A stretch of 64,000 nt of DNA, taken from Phalacrocorax aristotelis (Eukaryota > Chordata > Aves > Suliformes > Phalacrocoracidae). A model generated the notes under the pieces. The model worked only from the letters and a program-made list of their open reading frames with translations. It was not told the DNA's origin and did not search any database. How positions within the stretch are numbered: position 1 is the stretch's first letter; every line of letters starts with the position of its first letter. Below are positions 27,501-41,574 of the stretch, piece by piece. The stretch covers positions 25,832,975 through 25,896,974 of the forward strand of contig NC_134283.1 in assembly GCF_949628215.1 (NCBI RefSeq), in the 5' to 3' direction. The position numbers and the translations under genes are program-made.

Positions 27501-30500
27501 GTTATGAAACCAGGTGACAACAGATATATATCCATGTAATAATCATGCCTTGTACTGACTGGTACTAAAGCGATTGCATGTATCAACTTACAGTGATTTG
27601 ATTAGAGAAGTATTACATCATAGTTGCTGTATATAGTTCCTAATTTTTTCATTCTGGTATTTAAATGAAAATGAAAAATTTATGTCATCCAGACTGCAAA
27701 AATTCATAGAAGATGAACCAAATCAAGATTGCATCCTTGAAGATTCTATATGTTGACATTTAACTTTCCCTGTCTCCAAATATCAACTAAATGAGAAACT
27801 GCCAGTTTCATTTCAACTACATTCTGATTTTCTCACAGCACACTGAGTAACATCTTACTTCAAGAGGAGCCCGTCTGTTCAGGGTGGGATGACTTACTAA
27901 AAATGATTCAGACAAAGGAAAATTTGGAAAAAATTGATTTAAAAAAAAATAATCTTGTATTATCTCATAGGATCACATTCTCCCTCTGTCACTCTGCCTT
28001 CAAATAGATAAATATTGCTGCTTCTTGCATATTGCTGACTTGATTCAAGCAAATTTGTCTATCTTTTTAAAATTCAGTGTTTGTATATTTAATTTCTCAG
28101 AGGATTCAGCTATGTCTACAAGTCCATGGAATTGAATTAAGATTATTATTCTTGCCTTCCAAACATTCATTTGCAGGCACATCAGGTTTCCAGTGATTTT
28201 TTTTTTTTTTAATATGTTTGCCATAAATCTGAGGGAGGAGTTCTTTTAACATGGATTGAATAATAAATTACCATTTATCTATTAGCATGCTGCAAATCAA
28301 GGTATTAATTTATGTTACCTCAGTGTGCGAGAGACACTGCACTTCTTTGAGATGAGGTACAGTGTAATCAAACCCATTTACAATATGGCTTCATTACAGA
28401 ATTTTGTCTTTCTGTTGAAATGTTCACTGTCTGTCTGTGACGCATTCCAAAGCATTCACAGAAAGCTATGTTGCTCTTCAATATTAGAATACACTGATAA
28501 ATTTTTGAAAAAAAAGTGTTTTTAATATATGAAGATCCTCTGAAGGAGTTTTGCACAGAGACATACCGTTAAGAAGGGTTATTCAGAGCAAGATTAGGCT
28601 GGAGTAGTGGGGTCTTCCAGTCAGAGCAAGGATTTACACAGAACAGGGACAAATATCCATCTCACTTGTACCTTTGGTTGAAGTCCTAATCCCTGGGATA
28701 TTGGTATTCTGTGCCACTTCCTGTATTTCTTTAAATATTCATCAAACTAATGAAGGGTGATTTGGAACATTGCCCATGACGTTAACGAACCAGGAAGAAC
28801 AACATCTCGAACCTCAGGCTCCCAGCAGCTCTTTCATTGTTGCTCTCTCTGATGTTTTCACAAACTTAATTTGCACAGTCTTAATTTGCTTCAGTGCAGA
28901 ATAAAGAACAAATGTCAAACCCCTGCAATTTCAACAGAGCTTCTATTTTTCAGACATCCTTCCCTACCATTTTTAGACTTTTCCTATGGTCCAGAGGAGT
29001 CACATTCTCATAGACAGAACCCAAACACATTCGTATGGAGTTCAGGTTCCTCCAAACTACAACAAACAAGTAACTTGTCTAAACACTACTTAAACCTTTC
29101 ACTGTAGCCACAGGGAGCTCAAGCAAAATCAGCTCCAGGCAAAGAATGATTTGCAGAGGGGCACACTGGACCATTTGGGCCAAACCAAGACCCTGTATTT
29201 CCAAACATCCTTCTAAATTTCAGCCAAGGAGCCACAGGTGGCACCTGTAAGTCATTAAGAAAGGTAACAGGGAAAGTCCAGAGAGCACCACTGGGTGGTG
29301 GGAACAACTATTACGGTGGTAAAGCAGGGACCTTCCAAGGAAACATTCACAGAGTTTTAAAACAGCTTTCATTATTTTCAGCCCGTGATATCACCTCATT
29401 TGACACTTGCCCCTCACCACCACACCACAGCTTCTTCAGTCTCTCCAGTACAATGAATTTTTGTGTTGTCCCTACTCTGTCAACCCTTGATTTCCTTCAG
29501 TTTCCTTCCCACTTAGAGTGTATGTTTTATCTCCCTCATTGGTAAGTTTGAAGCAGGGAAAGCGTAGCTGTTATGATTCTGCCCCTTTCTTTTGTGTTTT
29601 TCATCTGCTCCTTTATTCATCGTCATAAATCCTGAGATTATTAGTAAGCAAAAGTACACGAGTTTTTCTGCTCTTGCTAACTGAAGTGCAGCTGAACTGG
29701 TGACACCTATAGGAGGCAGATTTTTAAAAATTAGTCATAATAAATTAGCTGAAAGCATTCCAAACAAAATGGTTTCTTTCTTGATGAGTAAAAGCTGTCA
29801 CCCCAGTTGGCATAGCATACCCTAGACTTAACCACCTAACCATTTTTGTCTTCTCTTTCTTAATTACCAGTATATTCACATGACCATACTCTTGAGGATC
29901 TCTTCAGTGTGTATTTGCATCAACACAATTTCATATGAATGGTGGCTCAGACCATCACATATTATCAAATAATTTTCTAAGGCAAATACTTTAAAGCTAA
30001 CATAAACAACGCTGCTGTTAAATATTATGTCTTCCATTAGGTTGTTTGCTTTTTGTTTTCAGCTTCCTAAATAATAACCTTATTAGAGAGCACTCCTGTA
30101 AGTGAAAGTGTTTATGATACTTCTGCTAACACTTCTAACACAACCAAATACTGAATGTAGAGCAGAGAGTCAGTGATCTTTCCTCTCATATTTTAAAACT
30201 TCAGTGGCATCATTAGCTGGGTTAGGTAAAGAGGGAGATGAAAGGGAGATACAATAGAGATCTATAAAATTATGAGTGCTGTGGAGAAGCTTAACAGCAA
30301 CATCCATTGTTTGTTGTAATAAAATGACTAGGAGCCAAATTCAAACCAAAAGGAGAAACATATTCACAAACTAGACTATGGAGGTTATTGCTAATGCATG
30401 GCATAGATACAGAAGTTTATATAGACTCAAAATGTACATATACTAATTTATGGAAGGAGAATGTACTAGGTATATCAAGCACAGGATTCCATCTTTAATT

Positions 30501-33500
30501 CAGTGAATTCTGGAGCCACAACTCACTAGAAGCTACCAAATACCAGTCTACCCTCTCGTGTTTTCCCTGACACCTGCTCATGGCACGTACCAGAGGTAGA
30601 ATACTGCATTAGACAGACTTACGTAGGCCAGGCCTATAGTGTGTCCAAAAAATTGAAAGCTCCAGCTGCTAACTTGGACCAATAATTTAAGACTCTATCT
30701 ATGTGGATTTAAACACCATCAGGGTCTGATAGTATCCATAGTTAAAGGATTCTTTCAAGTGCTGTGCTGAATGTTTGAGTAGGCTTTTCATAATGTAGGA
30801 GATCACAATCAATATCTCAGAGAACACAGAAACCCTCATCTGCTCCTCGTCCTAGAAGTAGTTAAAGAATTGTATGTCCCTTTTTCATGTTTATTATAGT
30901 CCTACAGCTATATAGCTAATGCTCTGGTGCCTCACCTGTAGACTCCATCTCAGTGGATCCTGGGACAGGGGAGCCCACAGCAAACTAAGATGTTGGATTA
31001 TATCAGTGCTTTTCCTCCCTGTTCTTTATTTACCACCTACACCTAAGATTCATTATCTAACTTTACCTTATGAGTAGCTATGGTGACCAGATAGCACAAT
31101 TCTATACTGTTTTTTGGGTGACATTAGTTATCAACATGTTTATTGACATGTGCATAGAAGTCCCAAGCAAGCCGGGTAAAACACAAATAAGACAACAGGC
31201 AGCTGCTATACAAATAAGACTTTTCTTGCCATCCCAAAATCACGAGGTCTAGAATGAAAGTTGGGAGGAGTACAGCCTTTCCTTTACTGGCCTTAAAAAG
31301 TGACAACTGTGTAATATTATATTGGTGGACAAGAGACCTGAGAGGTAGTTAAGAAAGCAGCTATTAAGATATGGAACAGCAGCTGCCTGACAAAACAAGG
31401 AAAATTGATTCTTGCATGCAGCTTCTGCCAAAACAATGGCAAATCACCTAGCAATGTGCTGCTTGTAGGAAGAAGGCTATGTTGAATTTTAAAACCTAAA
31501 CCCCCAGAAAACATACAGTGCTTAAGGTTCTGAATCGCTTTTGCAGACAAGTAGGCTCTGGTTTCATGTAATGGAACTAAATACTTGAACAGAATTTTTC
31601 CCTAAATTTGGCTTATTGCTTCAAGTAATATTAAACACATGAATTATTCTAGATATTTCATTTTCTTAACATTGAGGTTACGTTCATTTTTGATTTCCAC
31701 AAAAATGAGTAAAGAGTCTGGTCAAAAATAAAAGTTTTCCCTTTTAATTTTTCCTCAAATTACACCACAGTAAAGTGACACCGTAAATGTAGAACATACC
31801 CATGATGAAGTACCCAGGATGAAGTACTTATATGAACAATGAACTTAATGACGTTGCCCGTATTGCACTTAAAGTCATCTCAGTTGCATGGAATTTTCTA
31901 TGCTATTATCAATGAAACAAAAAAGAGTAATGAGGCAAAATTAACAAATTGTCTTTGGAGCAACAGTTTATACACAGATAATTTCCTTTTTTTTAAGGAC
32001 AACTTTTGGCCAGTGTGTGTTATTTACACATAGCTGTCATATGTCAGGAGAGCCTTTCCCCTTTAGCTGCTGGCTGTTGTCTTGCTAATATTCCCCAATA
32101 TACAGTTGACCTCATCACTGCAAGGGCATGCTACAGACCTGCAGGTAGTAGGCTGTGCCCAGGTTCTCCCAGGCTGCCTTCTGCAAAGCTGACATTTTCT
32201 AATGGCAGAAAACTACTGCTCACAGCAAAAAAGAATCCTGCTAAACCCAAATTTCACATTCTTATCCTCTTTTACAAAATAGATATTTATAAAAAGAGCC
32301 ATTTTTGCATTCTTCTGGATTATTTTAAGTACATCCTTCATAATCATCAAATCTAGCAAAGAAACGCTTGGTTTTTCGAGTCTGACAAGGATCTTCATTA
32401 AATTGTTGAACTATTTTCCTACACAGGAGTAGCCCAAACAAGGAAGAAAAACCACATTTCCAGTTGTCTTCACAGATCAGTAATTACAGTCTACATTAAC
32501 CTTTTTCCATTCAAAAGCCAACCTATGAAAGCTCTGGTTCTTCATTAAAATCAGCTTAAAAAAATCATTTTTATTATTTACAGACCTTCAGGTTATGCAT
32601 GAACTTTCCTGATGTCTGGCTGATCAAGAGGAGCTTATTAGCTCCCAGACTTCACACAGCCTGCAAGGAATGGTTCAAATTTCAAAATCTCAAAACTTGA
32701 CATTTTCGCTAACTTCATTTGAAATGAATGAAGATATATATATTGTGTATTTCTCTGAGTCTCATTCAGGTATATCTTCTTAGTGCAACACTCTCAAGCC
32801 AAAAGAAAGTTGCAAACACCTGCATGTCAACAGGTGTTTTTATGCAAAAGCAGAAAGATATGTTTGGCAAACTGCTTAATCAAGGAAAGTATTTGTTACA
32901 GAATATGGTTTAGTATGTGTTTTAGTACCCCTTCAAGTCATCAGATGAACAAACCTTATTTAGACCCTATATTTTCGAAGTGTATTTTAAGTTCAATTGG
33001 AATACACCTCTTTCCGTGCATTGCTGATAACAGATACACCTAACTGAAGTCTATTGAAAAAATAAGAGGACTAGACATACAAAGTTGTAAAAAGTTCAGG
33101 ATAACCATTCTGAATTTGAAATTTTAAATTAAGACATTGAGACGTTCGAAATTCACCTCTGCACTCCTTTGACTGGTGAAAGAGAAGGAGCATTCAGAGA
33201 GAGTAGAGAGTCCTTCCCTTGGGTTTCTTAAGTAACTCCCCAGTCCCTGTCTGTTCTAGGGAGACATTATTTTCTTAAGAAGGACTCCAAAGAAGGGGTA
33301 GGAGCTGGCGCAGCTTGATGTTTACCACTGCAAAGACCATCACTGTAACATAAATCCAGCCCGACACTGAGCTAAATATCATTGTGGTGCCAAGACATTT
33401 GGAAGAGGACATACTTTCATCACTCATCTCTACCTGTCCAAGAGTAGAAATTGAGCTTATGGTCCAGAAAAGTCCATTATCACTGCACTTCAGTTCCACA

Positions 33501-33564
33501 GTTTTCAGGACCAATGGATGATCTGCCATTTTCTTAGGACAAAAATGAGAATTGAAGAGAATAG
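9521..33564. other. Intergenic, no gene recognised
   Basis: About 24 kb without a supported gene. Contents seen: C-rich runs at 11501-11519 and 17427-17442, a direct repeat of ATTATCTACCAG at 13288 and 13309, a triple ACAGTTG-type repeat at 15739-15761, a perfect hairpin at 17232-17252, and CAAA-rich low-complexity stretches at about 24310-24370 and 26800-26855. The longest open frame (120 codons, 20293-20655) has no recognisable family motif and ends in a low-complexity tail. Confidence 0.65.
17232..17252. repeat. Perfect GC-rich hairpin
   Basis: CCTCGGCA and TGCCGAGG form an 8-bp perfect stem around a 5-nt loop (GTTGG). It stands out in AT-rich surroundings. No U tract follows on either strand and there is no longer stem, so neither a miRNA precursor nor a terminator is supported. 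Confidence 0.75.
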
Positions 33565-33712
33565 TATATTTCAGTTGGAAGGGACCTACAACGATTACCT
33601 AGTCCAATTGCTTAGATTGTGTAGAATCACTTATGACCAAGGAGATGTTTCTTGCCTGAAAGAAGCATAACAGCTGCTGACCATTTTTCACCATCCTGAG
33701 ACAATTTAGGAA
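33565..33712 (-). mobile_element. Short CR1-like or avian LTR fragment
   Basis: The plus strand reads TTTCAGTTGGAAGGGACCTA, then ACGATTACCTAGTCCAATTG. This is a diverged form of a block found at CR1 3' ends and in several avian LTRs of the ERVL type. The next 100 bp (ACCAAGGAGATG..., CACCATCCTGAG...) are too diverged to place. No coding sequence is present. I cannot tell a CR1 3' UTR scrap from a solo LTR piece. Confidence 0.6.
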
Positions 33713-34797
33713 AAAAAAAAAAACCTACCAGAAATATTTTCAATTTTTACTTGTCTTTATTATTCCTTATGTTCACTTATAAATGTCCACTCAGTGGAAT
33801 ATATTATTAGCTATTTAACCATGTCAGGAAGCCATATCAATTGGTAGCCTAATAGTCTTGCCATGTATTTTTCTTATTAGACACTAAAGCTTTATGGCAG
33901 AATTTCTGTGGATGTAATTCTTGTAGATAATGATTTGTAGTATACAGTATCCCGAAGGCATTTTGAGCCTAAGTCTTCTCTCTTTCTCCCCTCTAAGAAG
34001 GTGAAAATTTAACATGGAATCAGAGAGTTATGCTTTGGTTTTAAAATTTTGTTAAAAATAGGCTGGAATTTGGAAGGACTCCTATTTTCAGTGTATCTCA
34101 AAAAAAAAAAAAAAGCTTTTAAAACTGCTTCATAGGGCACAGTTTGGAACTATACAAGTAGACTGCCATTATCTTTATGTTAGGGCAACTTGTGCTTCAC
34201 AGTCTTTTCTCTCTACTTGCTGTGCAAACTCCTTAGGAGCAGAAGAAACCATAAGCTCCAGGACCCAATCTGCCACTGTTGTCTGTTTATGTAGTCTGAT
34301 AGAATTCACATGGGCTGGCAGACAAAATTGCCCTTTGTATGCTTTGTCTCTAGGGAATTTGGAAGTATGTCCAAGTTTTATAAAATAATGATAATCACGC
34401 TATACACCAAGCACAAATAACAGATTTTCCAAGGGCCTTTTCTGAGCAAGTTAAAACTGTGGACAAACAGAAAGTAACAGATAATACTTAAAAGAAAAGG
34501 AGAAGCAACCCATTTATGCATCAAAGTTAAAGTGGGTCACTCTGCAACGTAAAGCACATTTTTAGTGGATATAAATTTAGCAGCTCTCTGCAGCATTATG
34601 CATGACAGCAGCCTTGTGATATTTCAAGTACAGAACAAGTCCCTGGAGACACAATATAATTTATAATGGACTAACCATAATAAATTGTAACAGCAGTCAG
34701 AAAAGGAGCTGGTTCCAAGGAAATAAGGCATGTTGGTCTATTTGTCTTATGTGAAGGCCCTGTTGAAGTTCTAACTTATCTGAGAAACAATGGGGAG

Positions 34798-34824
34798 GTT
34801 GGTTGGTTGGTTTGTTGGTTGGTT
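34798..34824. repeat. TTGG-rich microsatellite
   Basis: Repeated GGTT units with one variant TTTG unit. Similar tetranucleotide low-complexity (CAAA/CCAA type) occurs at 24310-24370 and 26800-26855. Confidence 0.8.
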
Positions 34825-34959
34825 AAAAAAGTGCCAGAATGGACGCTCTCCTTCTTTGCCTTTCAGAGAGTGAGAAATTAAAAGAAAGCAAACAAATACA
34901 AAGGATCACAGTACACTTCTTCAGTTGACTAATAACTGGCTTCCCTTTCCTGCAAGCGC

Positions 34960-35240
34960 ACAGCAAATGCCTTTCTGGTTTTGGGCTTGCAATGCTTTAT
35001 GGTAATTGGTGCAGTAATGAAATCTAGCGATACCTGCAGGGCCATAGGCACTGCCTTCCTCAGCTTTGCTGCACATTAATTAGGCACCAGCTGTCTACAA
35101 ATGCACTCGATTTTTGACATCATCTGTTACTTCATTATTTCACACAGTCCGTGCAGGTAGACTGTGAGTATCTGTTTGCTCTCTTCATCTCTACCGAGGA
35201 CTGATGCCTAATGACGTGTGCAGAAATATGAGGAACAAAC
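34960..35240. other. Candidate conserved non-coding element
   Basis: This stretch is less AT-biased and free of simple repeats. It contains dense transcription-factor-like words: TTAATTAGG (homeodomain type), CAGCTG (E-box), and TGACATCA and TGACGTG (CRE-like). No frame is open across it. The call rests on texture and distance from GABRB2 only, and alignment to other amniotes would decide it. Confidence 0.25.
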
Positions 35241-37993
35241 AGTAGATTAAAGGTGCTCTATTCCAAAACACAGGTGTATTTAGCACGTCCGCTCAGTGCA
35301 GGGAACTACAGTTAATGAAACAATCAGGTTAACCCATTGCTATTTAAGGCCCAGAAACTTCATTTCTGGATCTTAACTTCTTAAAGGACATTATTATCTT
35401 GGATCTCTGAAAAGAAAGTTTCATTTAACATTCTCCCATTCTGCCACTTGGCCCTTTGAAATAACAGTAAAAAATATGCTCCGTTTACCTCATGCTTTTC
35501 AGTTATAAATTAATGATATAATAATGCACAGGTATTACCATAGTATCAATGTGATACTTAACATCTAATTTAACAATAGCTGAGAGGTAAAGAGCCACAG
35601 TAAGTCTTGTAGGACTGTCCTATTGCAAATTGTTAGCACGTATCAGTGGCCTGGGCAGTGCCATGACCTCCACGTGTGACTGCAGCGAGTTTGCTGTCTT
35701 CGCCCTGACACATAACACCCAACCGTTCAGGGATAGCAGAAGGGCATTTCTCTCTCCAAGGAGAGAAGGGGGATGCAAAACTGAGGCAAATAAGCAAATC
35801 CCTATCTGACAACAAGCTTATTGTCTGACAACTGTATTTAGAAATCCCAAAGCATCCTTCTAAATTCACAATATGCTAAACTATGGTACTTTTAACCTAA
35901 TTCCTCAAAACAAAGTGACCTAAGCGCAACAAGCACAGTGCAAAGGGACAGGTTGTTTCACAGACATGCATATCCGGGGGTCCTACCTGTTGCGGCAAGC
36001 AGTTGAGGTGGCCAAGTCTGCAGAGATATCACCATGCAGGAACTTAGTGCTCATGCTCTACCAGGTCTCAAAGCTATACCTCCAACATATCTCATGTATG
36101 AATTTCAAGCTTTTAAATGAAACATCAGCTAAATCACTTATAAATTTTATATAATGAATCAGAAACTTTAAGAGTATGATCACCAAAGCATGCAAAATTT
36201 GGCAGTCTAAAATTATGTCAAATCATTGCTAGAGTTTTCTTGTCCTTTCCTGTTATCCTGATTCATGCCAAATCTAAGTATTTCATAGGTAAGCTGAATG
36301 CTGAGCTGATGTGTTTAGATTTTATTTTTCCAGACACCTTGATGGAAAAAAAAAAAACCAAAACACCAAATTTTTAACTCAGCCCCAAACATTTGACACG
36401 AAAATTGAAAAATATTTTAGTTGAAAGGAAGAATGAACTCTCCTAGAAAAGAAAACAATTTCTGGTAGGATATTAGGATAGCATTTAAAAAACCAAAGTG
36501 TTAAATAGTGTACTAACACGATAATGTCTCTTTTGTGTTGTGGAAAAAACAATGTTGTGGGGTTTTTTTTTTTATTTTCTTTAAATAAATATTTTATATA
36601 AATGTAAATCCCAATATATTGCAAGAGTTTACAATAACATAAAATATCCACATAAAACAAATACCATGATTTCATCAGTAAATGCCCACAATATGTATTT
36701 TTCCAATATCTATTTTTGTTAGAGCTAGACTCACCTAGTAGTAGAAAGAACACCTTGTTTTGCTCATAGAGTCACAACTGAGCAGTCCGACTACCAACAG
36801 GGATATAAAGTATATACAAGAAAATCATTCAGTGTCTTCAAAAAACAAAGAAGTATCCGGAAAGGTCAAATCTACATATTTTGTTAATGAAACAAAAACT
36901 CACATATTACTTTGTGCATTATAAATTCCTGACAAAGGCATGTTTACCATGTGCTTTTAAGCTAGAAATGTACTGGCACACAATTCTCCTCCTTTTTCAG
37001 AGATGGATCTCTTAAACCCAGAAACTAGCAAGAGGCATTCTGGACCTCTTCTCTGCTAAAGAAGAATTGTGCAGGGGCATTACAACATGGCTTTTTATAT
37101 TTTGCAATGTCCAAATCACTCTATTTCATTAGAATTAAATAACTCTAATTCTGGCACAAACGAGCAAAGTCAAGTCTGTTCTCAGTACTGTACAGATTTG
37201 GCGTACGGTGTAGTTTCCAGTTCAGCAACACGAAAACTCTAAGCAAAATGTTTGCATTTACAGCTCAACAGATTTGTCTTGTTATCTCAGTTATTAAGAG
37301 AGAAAGATCTTCACTCCCCTCTTCCACTGTTTTAACCACTCAAATGCATTCCAGGCTGTGTGCAGTAAATGGAAATGCTTGTTTTTCAGCAAGTTGCTTG
37401 TAAAATCCTCTGGGCACGAGCCTGCTCACCTGAGTAAAGGGAGCAGGATTTTCAAGCCTTGTCAGTTGTAAAATATACATGTAGGGAAGAGCTATAGACT
37501 TATGCTGGACACCCTATCCTTTCATCAACATCAGGAGCTATTACCTCATATCTTTTCCCTGTAAGCAATCTGAAATAGGAAAACCAGGTGATGGATGACC
37601 AGGCTGCAGTTAAAAGACAGAGATAGATGCTGTGCCAGAAAAGCAGCTTGTATTTACTTTAAAATCTTATAACATGAGCGAGAAAACATCCTTTACTTTT
37701 CATCTGCCTGTCCTTTCCATTTTTTTGTTTCATCCTTTTGTAAATTTTTGTTTGGATCTCATATAAAGGCTTTTTTCCCCTCTTTCGCTCATCCTTAATT
37801 AGTTTAAATGTCAAACCTGTTCAGTAATCACATTGCTTTGGGTAGTAATGAAGGCAAATAAATAATGCTTAGCCTTTCTTAGAGAGAGCTGGAGACCCTT
37901 CCAAAACCGATTTAGGCTTGTATGATTCCAGAATTATCCAGGGTCTTTCATGCTAAGTTTCCAAAATTGTGTAAGAGAGAAAACATCAAAATT

Positions 37994-38018
37994 GGGGTGG
38001 GGGGGTGGGTGGGGGGGA
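37994..38018 (+). other. Canonical G-quadruplex motif
   Basis: Four G tracts of 4, 7, 3 and 7 separated by single T residues. Runs with one-nucleotide loops form very stable parallel quadruplexes. It lies about 3.5 kb beyond the likely end of GABRB2, with the G-rich strand opposite to the gene's sense strand. Confidence 0.8.
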
Positions 38019-38028
38019 GAAGAAAGTT

Positions 38029-38075
38029 GTCTTAAAGACTTTAAGACAAATAGTCTTTAAGACTACAGTCTTAAA
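38029..38075. repeat. Palindromic AGTCTTAAA cluster
   Basis: 38029-38047 is a perfect inverted repeat: GTCTTAAAG and CTTTAAGAC around one A. It is followed by AGTCTTTAAGACT (38052-38064, near-palindromic) and a third half site CAGTCTTAAA. The units are local duplications of one 9-10 bp word in alternating orientation. Confidence 0.8.
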
Positions 38076-41000
38076 CCCTTCTAATTTTAAAGTGTGTTCT
38101 GAATGGGAGAAAAGAAAAAAAAAGGTAATGCAGGTTACGCTTTGTTGCTGCTTGGGAGATTGGGAGGGTATAAGCTATATTTCCCCATGCTGGGGTTCTT
38201 TTTCTTTTATTTTTTTTTCCTTTTACTTTCCAGTGAATTTTTTTTCTGTCTGATTGGCATCTATTTCTACTTCAGATATCTTTTGAGTGGTGACTAACAG
38301 CAATAAAGAAGCCTCAATCTTTCATAACTGAAGAACAGCAAAAACAATTGAATTTGTCTGCAAATCTTGCAGATAAATCTTGCTGCCCTGACATAAAGGT
38401 TTCATTCTGTTTATTATCCACGTTCCTTCTCCTGTCACTGTCCTCTCACCTGAATAAATAATTTGTTTGCATGACAGGGAAGGGGAAATATCCTCAGCAA
38501 CAGAATTGCACTGATCCTTCCTTGAACAAATCAGCTTTTGTGCTGTGGGTTTATCACTCCACAGCTTGCCCTTTTTGCCGCTGTCAAAGAGCTTACAACA
38601 GGACTCCATTCCCTGTAACCTGCATGACAGCGTACTCCTGTGCCTGCCTGTGATCTCTCTTTGCAGTACCTTCATAAACATCATTGCCATAAAATTTCAA
38701 CAAAAAGTTGAAGATAAAAGACTGATATGATCAATCACACTCTTCAGAAAAGACCTTTGGAAACATTTAACATGGAGATCTCAAAGGCCACAGACCAGTT
38801 TCATGCGGGTTTAGAAAGCATCAGTCTTTAGACATATCAACAAAGCTTAGAAATGTAAGTATGTGTGACTGTACATATCCAGAGCTATACACGTATCGCT
38901 ACTCAAGTACCATTTGAAAAATAAATAGCACCAAAACCAAAATGGACACAGTTCACATTATTTAGTTTTTAAAGCATTTGTAAGGGAACCTAGTAAGCCA
39001 ACTGAAGACCCAGAACTTCAGGAAGATTTTTGTTTCCTTGGTTATATTCTTTCTAAAAAAGAAAAAGTTTAAAAAAAAGTGGTCTCAGCTGGAAGCATGC
39101 CCTTAGCCATTAGAGTGCCAAAATGAATGCAGTATGTCAGCTCTGACAATCTGCCAGAAAGAGGGAAAAAAATACTTTTGTTCCAAGGATAACACATATT
39201 CAAAGTTTTGCCCTGAAATTAAAACAAAAACCAACATATGCACACACAAAAAAACCCAGAATAACCCTGCCTGGGCCTGAGACTCAGTCCAGGCAAGGAT
39301 ATCTCCATTTACATAAGCAATTTACATCACGTGAATACCCAACCCCCATTTCTGGACATAACTGTAATTTTTTAAAATTTATTGCTTGCCTAGACTCAGA
39401 CAAACATTATAATAAATCAGTCACTCCAAATACCCTTCAAGAATAACAAGCATTACAAATTAATAATGTCATGCTGGTCATTAATTTTGATAACCAAAGA
39501 ATTTGCATTAGTGAACTTATTTGCTATGTAGTTGTTGATGTTACATTTATTTAATATGTAACACGTACAATATGTTAGAAGCCAGTTCCCATTATCTGAT
39601 TCTTTCGCAGCTGTTCAGTATTTGACAGATGCACAATTTTGTTCTTTAAAACATCGGTTTTCCCTTTATAATTTGAGAACTGTGATGTTAGATAACTTCT
39701 GACATGTTTTGTTAATATTAGATTATCAAGATATATTTAACAGCAAAATTTAACAATAAGATGCCAATATTAATGTTTCTAATTTGCAGCCAAGTGAATT
39801 GAATGAAGGAGAAGCCATGTTACACAAGTCATAAAGTAAGTGTTAAAGCTCAAAACAGAATAAAGGGAATAAATTATGCAAAGACTCCGACAATGATCCT
39901 CATCAATGAGTATAAATATTTTTACACCCTAAAATCATAAATCAGTCTTGAATTTGAAATACTTCGCTTTCTAGCTTGTAATAATCTCTGAAAATAAGCG
40001 CCAACAGTACCTCACACACTTGTAACAAAGCAACTGTGCTGACATTTTAGTATTTTTTTAAGAACCTGGATCTATTTTTCAGAAGCTTCAGAGGAAGATG
40101 CGATATATTTTAATGAGTGAAGAGATGAAGTCATACTTGAATTTTCCTTAACAGTCTGCAATATTTTACTTCTCATGTTCTACGTCTCCTGACACAGAGC
40201 CAGCATCCTGCAACCAGTAGCTCCTCACCTCAGTACCATAGGCAAGACTCATGGGTCTTCCCATCTCTGATCTCTGCTCTTCCTCTGCAGAACTGGTGCT
40301 CTTTATCCACAGAAAAGCAGGACAGAACAGCTCAGTCATTAAAGCAGTGCTGTTGCAGGGCTGGGAACAGAGTAGCCAGGTGGATAACTTCAAAAGGAAT
40401 TACCAACTGCTGTCTGCATTTCCAGACAAAAATGAGGATTTGGCAGTTTTAGCCTTTGGCAGCCTTTTGCCTGACGGCCATTTGTTCTCTTTTCTGGTGC
40501 TCCATCTGCTCCCCCTGGTTGGATCAACCAAAGAGTCGACTTGTGTCAGAACTCATAGGTATGTACAGTTAAGGCTACCAATAAATACCCTGCCATCTCC
40601 CCCTTGTAGTGATACCTGGGTTTGGAAACACAACTATTAATTCCCTTTTATTAGAGCTGGGCTGGCAGAGAAAAAGAAAAACAACTAGACATGAACCCCT
40701 CAGCAGAGCAAACAACCGAGTCTAATTCCAAAGTCTATGTAATGCTCAAGATCTGTTCGGACAGAAAGAAGCAGCAAGACCAGAGCTGTATTAGTGGACA
40801 TTTTACACCTTGGGAGTACAGAAAGAGACCCAGCTTCTGGTCCCTGCGACTGCCAAACTTCAGTTTGTACAAAACAGACAGCAGGTGAAGCACAGCAGTA
40901 CAGACGCCTCTCGTGACCATGCTTGACTGCACTCTCCTCCTGGTCTGTTAACCTTGAATTCTTTTTTATGCAACAGAACTGCTCCAACTGGGAAATCTGC

Positions 41001-41574
41001 TAAATCCACCATCCTGAAAGAGTCAATAATTTGGTTGTCCAGGCTCTCTCCTGTTAGCTGTTAAGTAGGAAGAGGAAGAAACGGTACTTGAATCTTCCAT
41101 ATCTTAAGCCCACACAGACAGACTTAAGACCGTTTAGACCTTTTTCTGTAAAAGGAAATACCATCCCACCGCGAACAGCTGCTACCATATTTCTGTAAGG
41201 AGGACACCAGCAACTTGCCATCAGTGACAGATTCACAAGAGCTGACTCTGAGAAGGAGTTACTGAACTTCTGAGATTGTTCAGCTGTTCCCCTTCTCTCG
41301 GCATTTCCTTATTGACTAGCACTAAGCACCTCACTGTTCATTGCTTATGTTCCCCAGACACTCAACTCCCCCCCAGGCAAATTAGCACCGTGTTATGGCT
41401 ACCCCTTCGCATATTGAGCCTACGCTTCAGATGCTGCAGTGCCCGACTTCCTGGTGTCCCTTTCTGACCCAAATTCACTGTTGTTCACTGCAGATGAGAA
41501 ATGTAATCTTCTGCAGCTTTGAGAAAAGAGCCTGCCCAACATAATACAACTACATATACATCTTTTAGGTTTTC

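Larger units (their letters stand above)
33713..41549. other. Intergenic, downstream of GABRB2
   Basis: No gene seen. Contents: a TTGG-rich microsatellite at 34798-34824, a candidate conserved block near 34.96-35.24 kb, homopolymer A runs at about 34100 and 36349, a G-quadruplex motif at 37994-38018 with a palindromic AGTCTTAAA cluster beside it, and ordinary AT-rich sequence elsewhere. The open frames, up to 129 codons (40251-40640), show no domain or signal and overlap on both strands. Confidence 0.6.

Noticed and set aside
33275-33529. An 84-codon minus-strand open frame with a hydrophobic segment
   Set aside because: One hydrophobic stretch is expected by chance. No homology recognised and no exon boundaries with partners nearby.
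36379-36753. A 124-codon minus-strand open frame rich in Phe, Tyr, Ile and Lys
   Set aside because: The composition is that of AT-rich non-coding DNA, with a poly-T-encoded Lys/Asn run.
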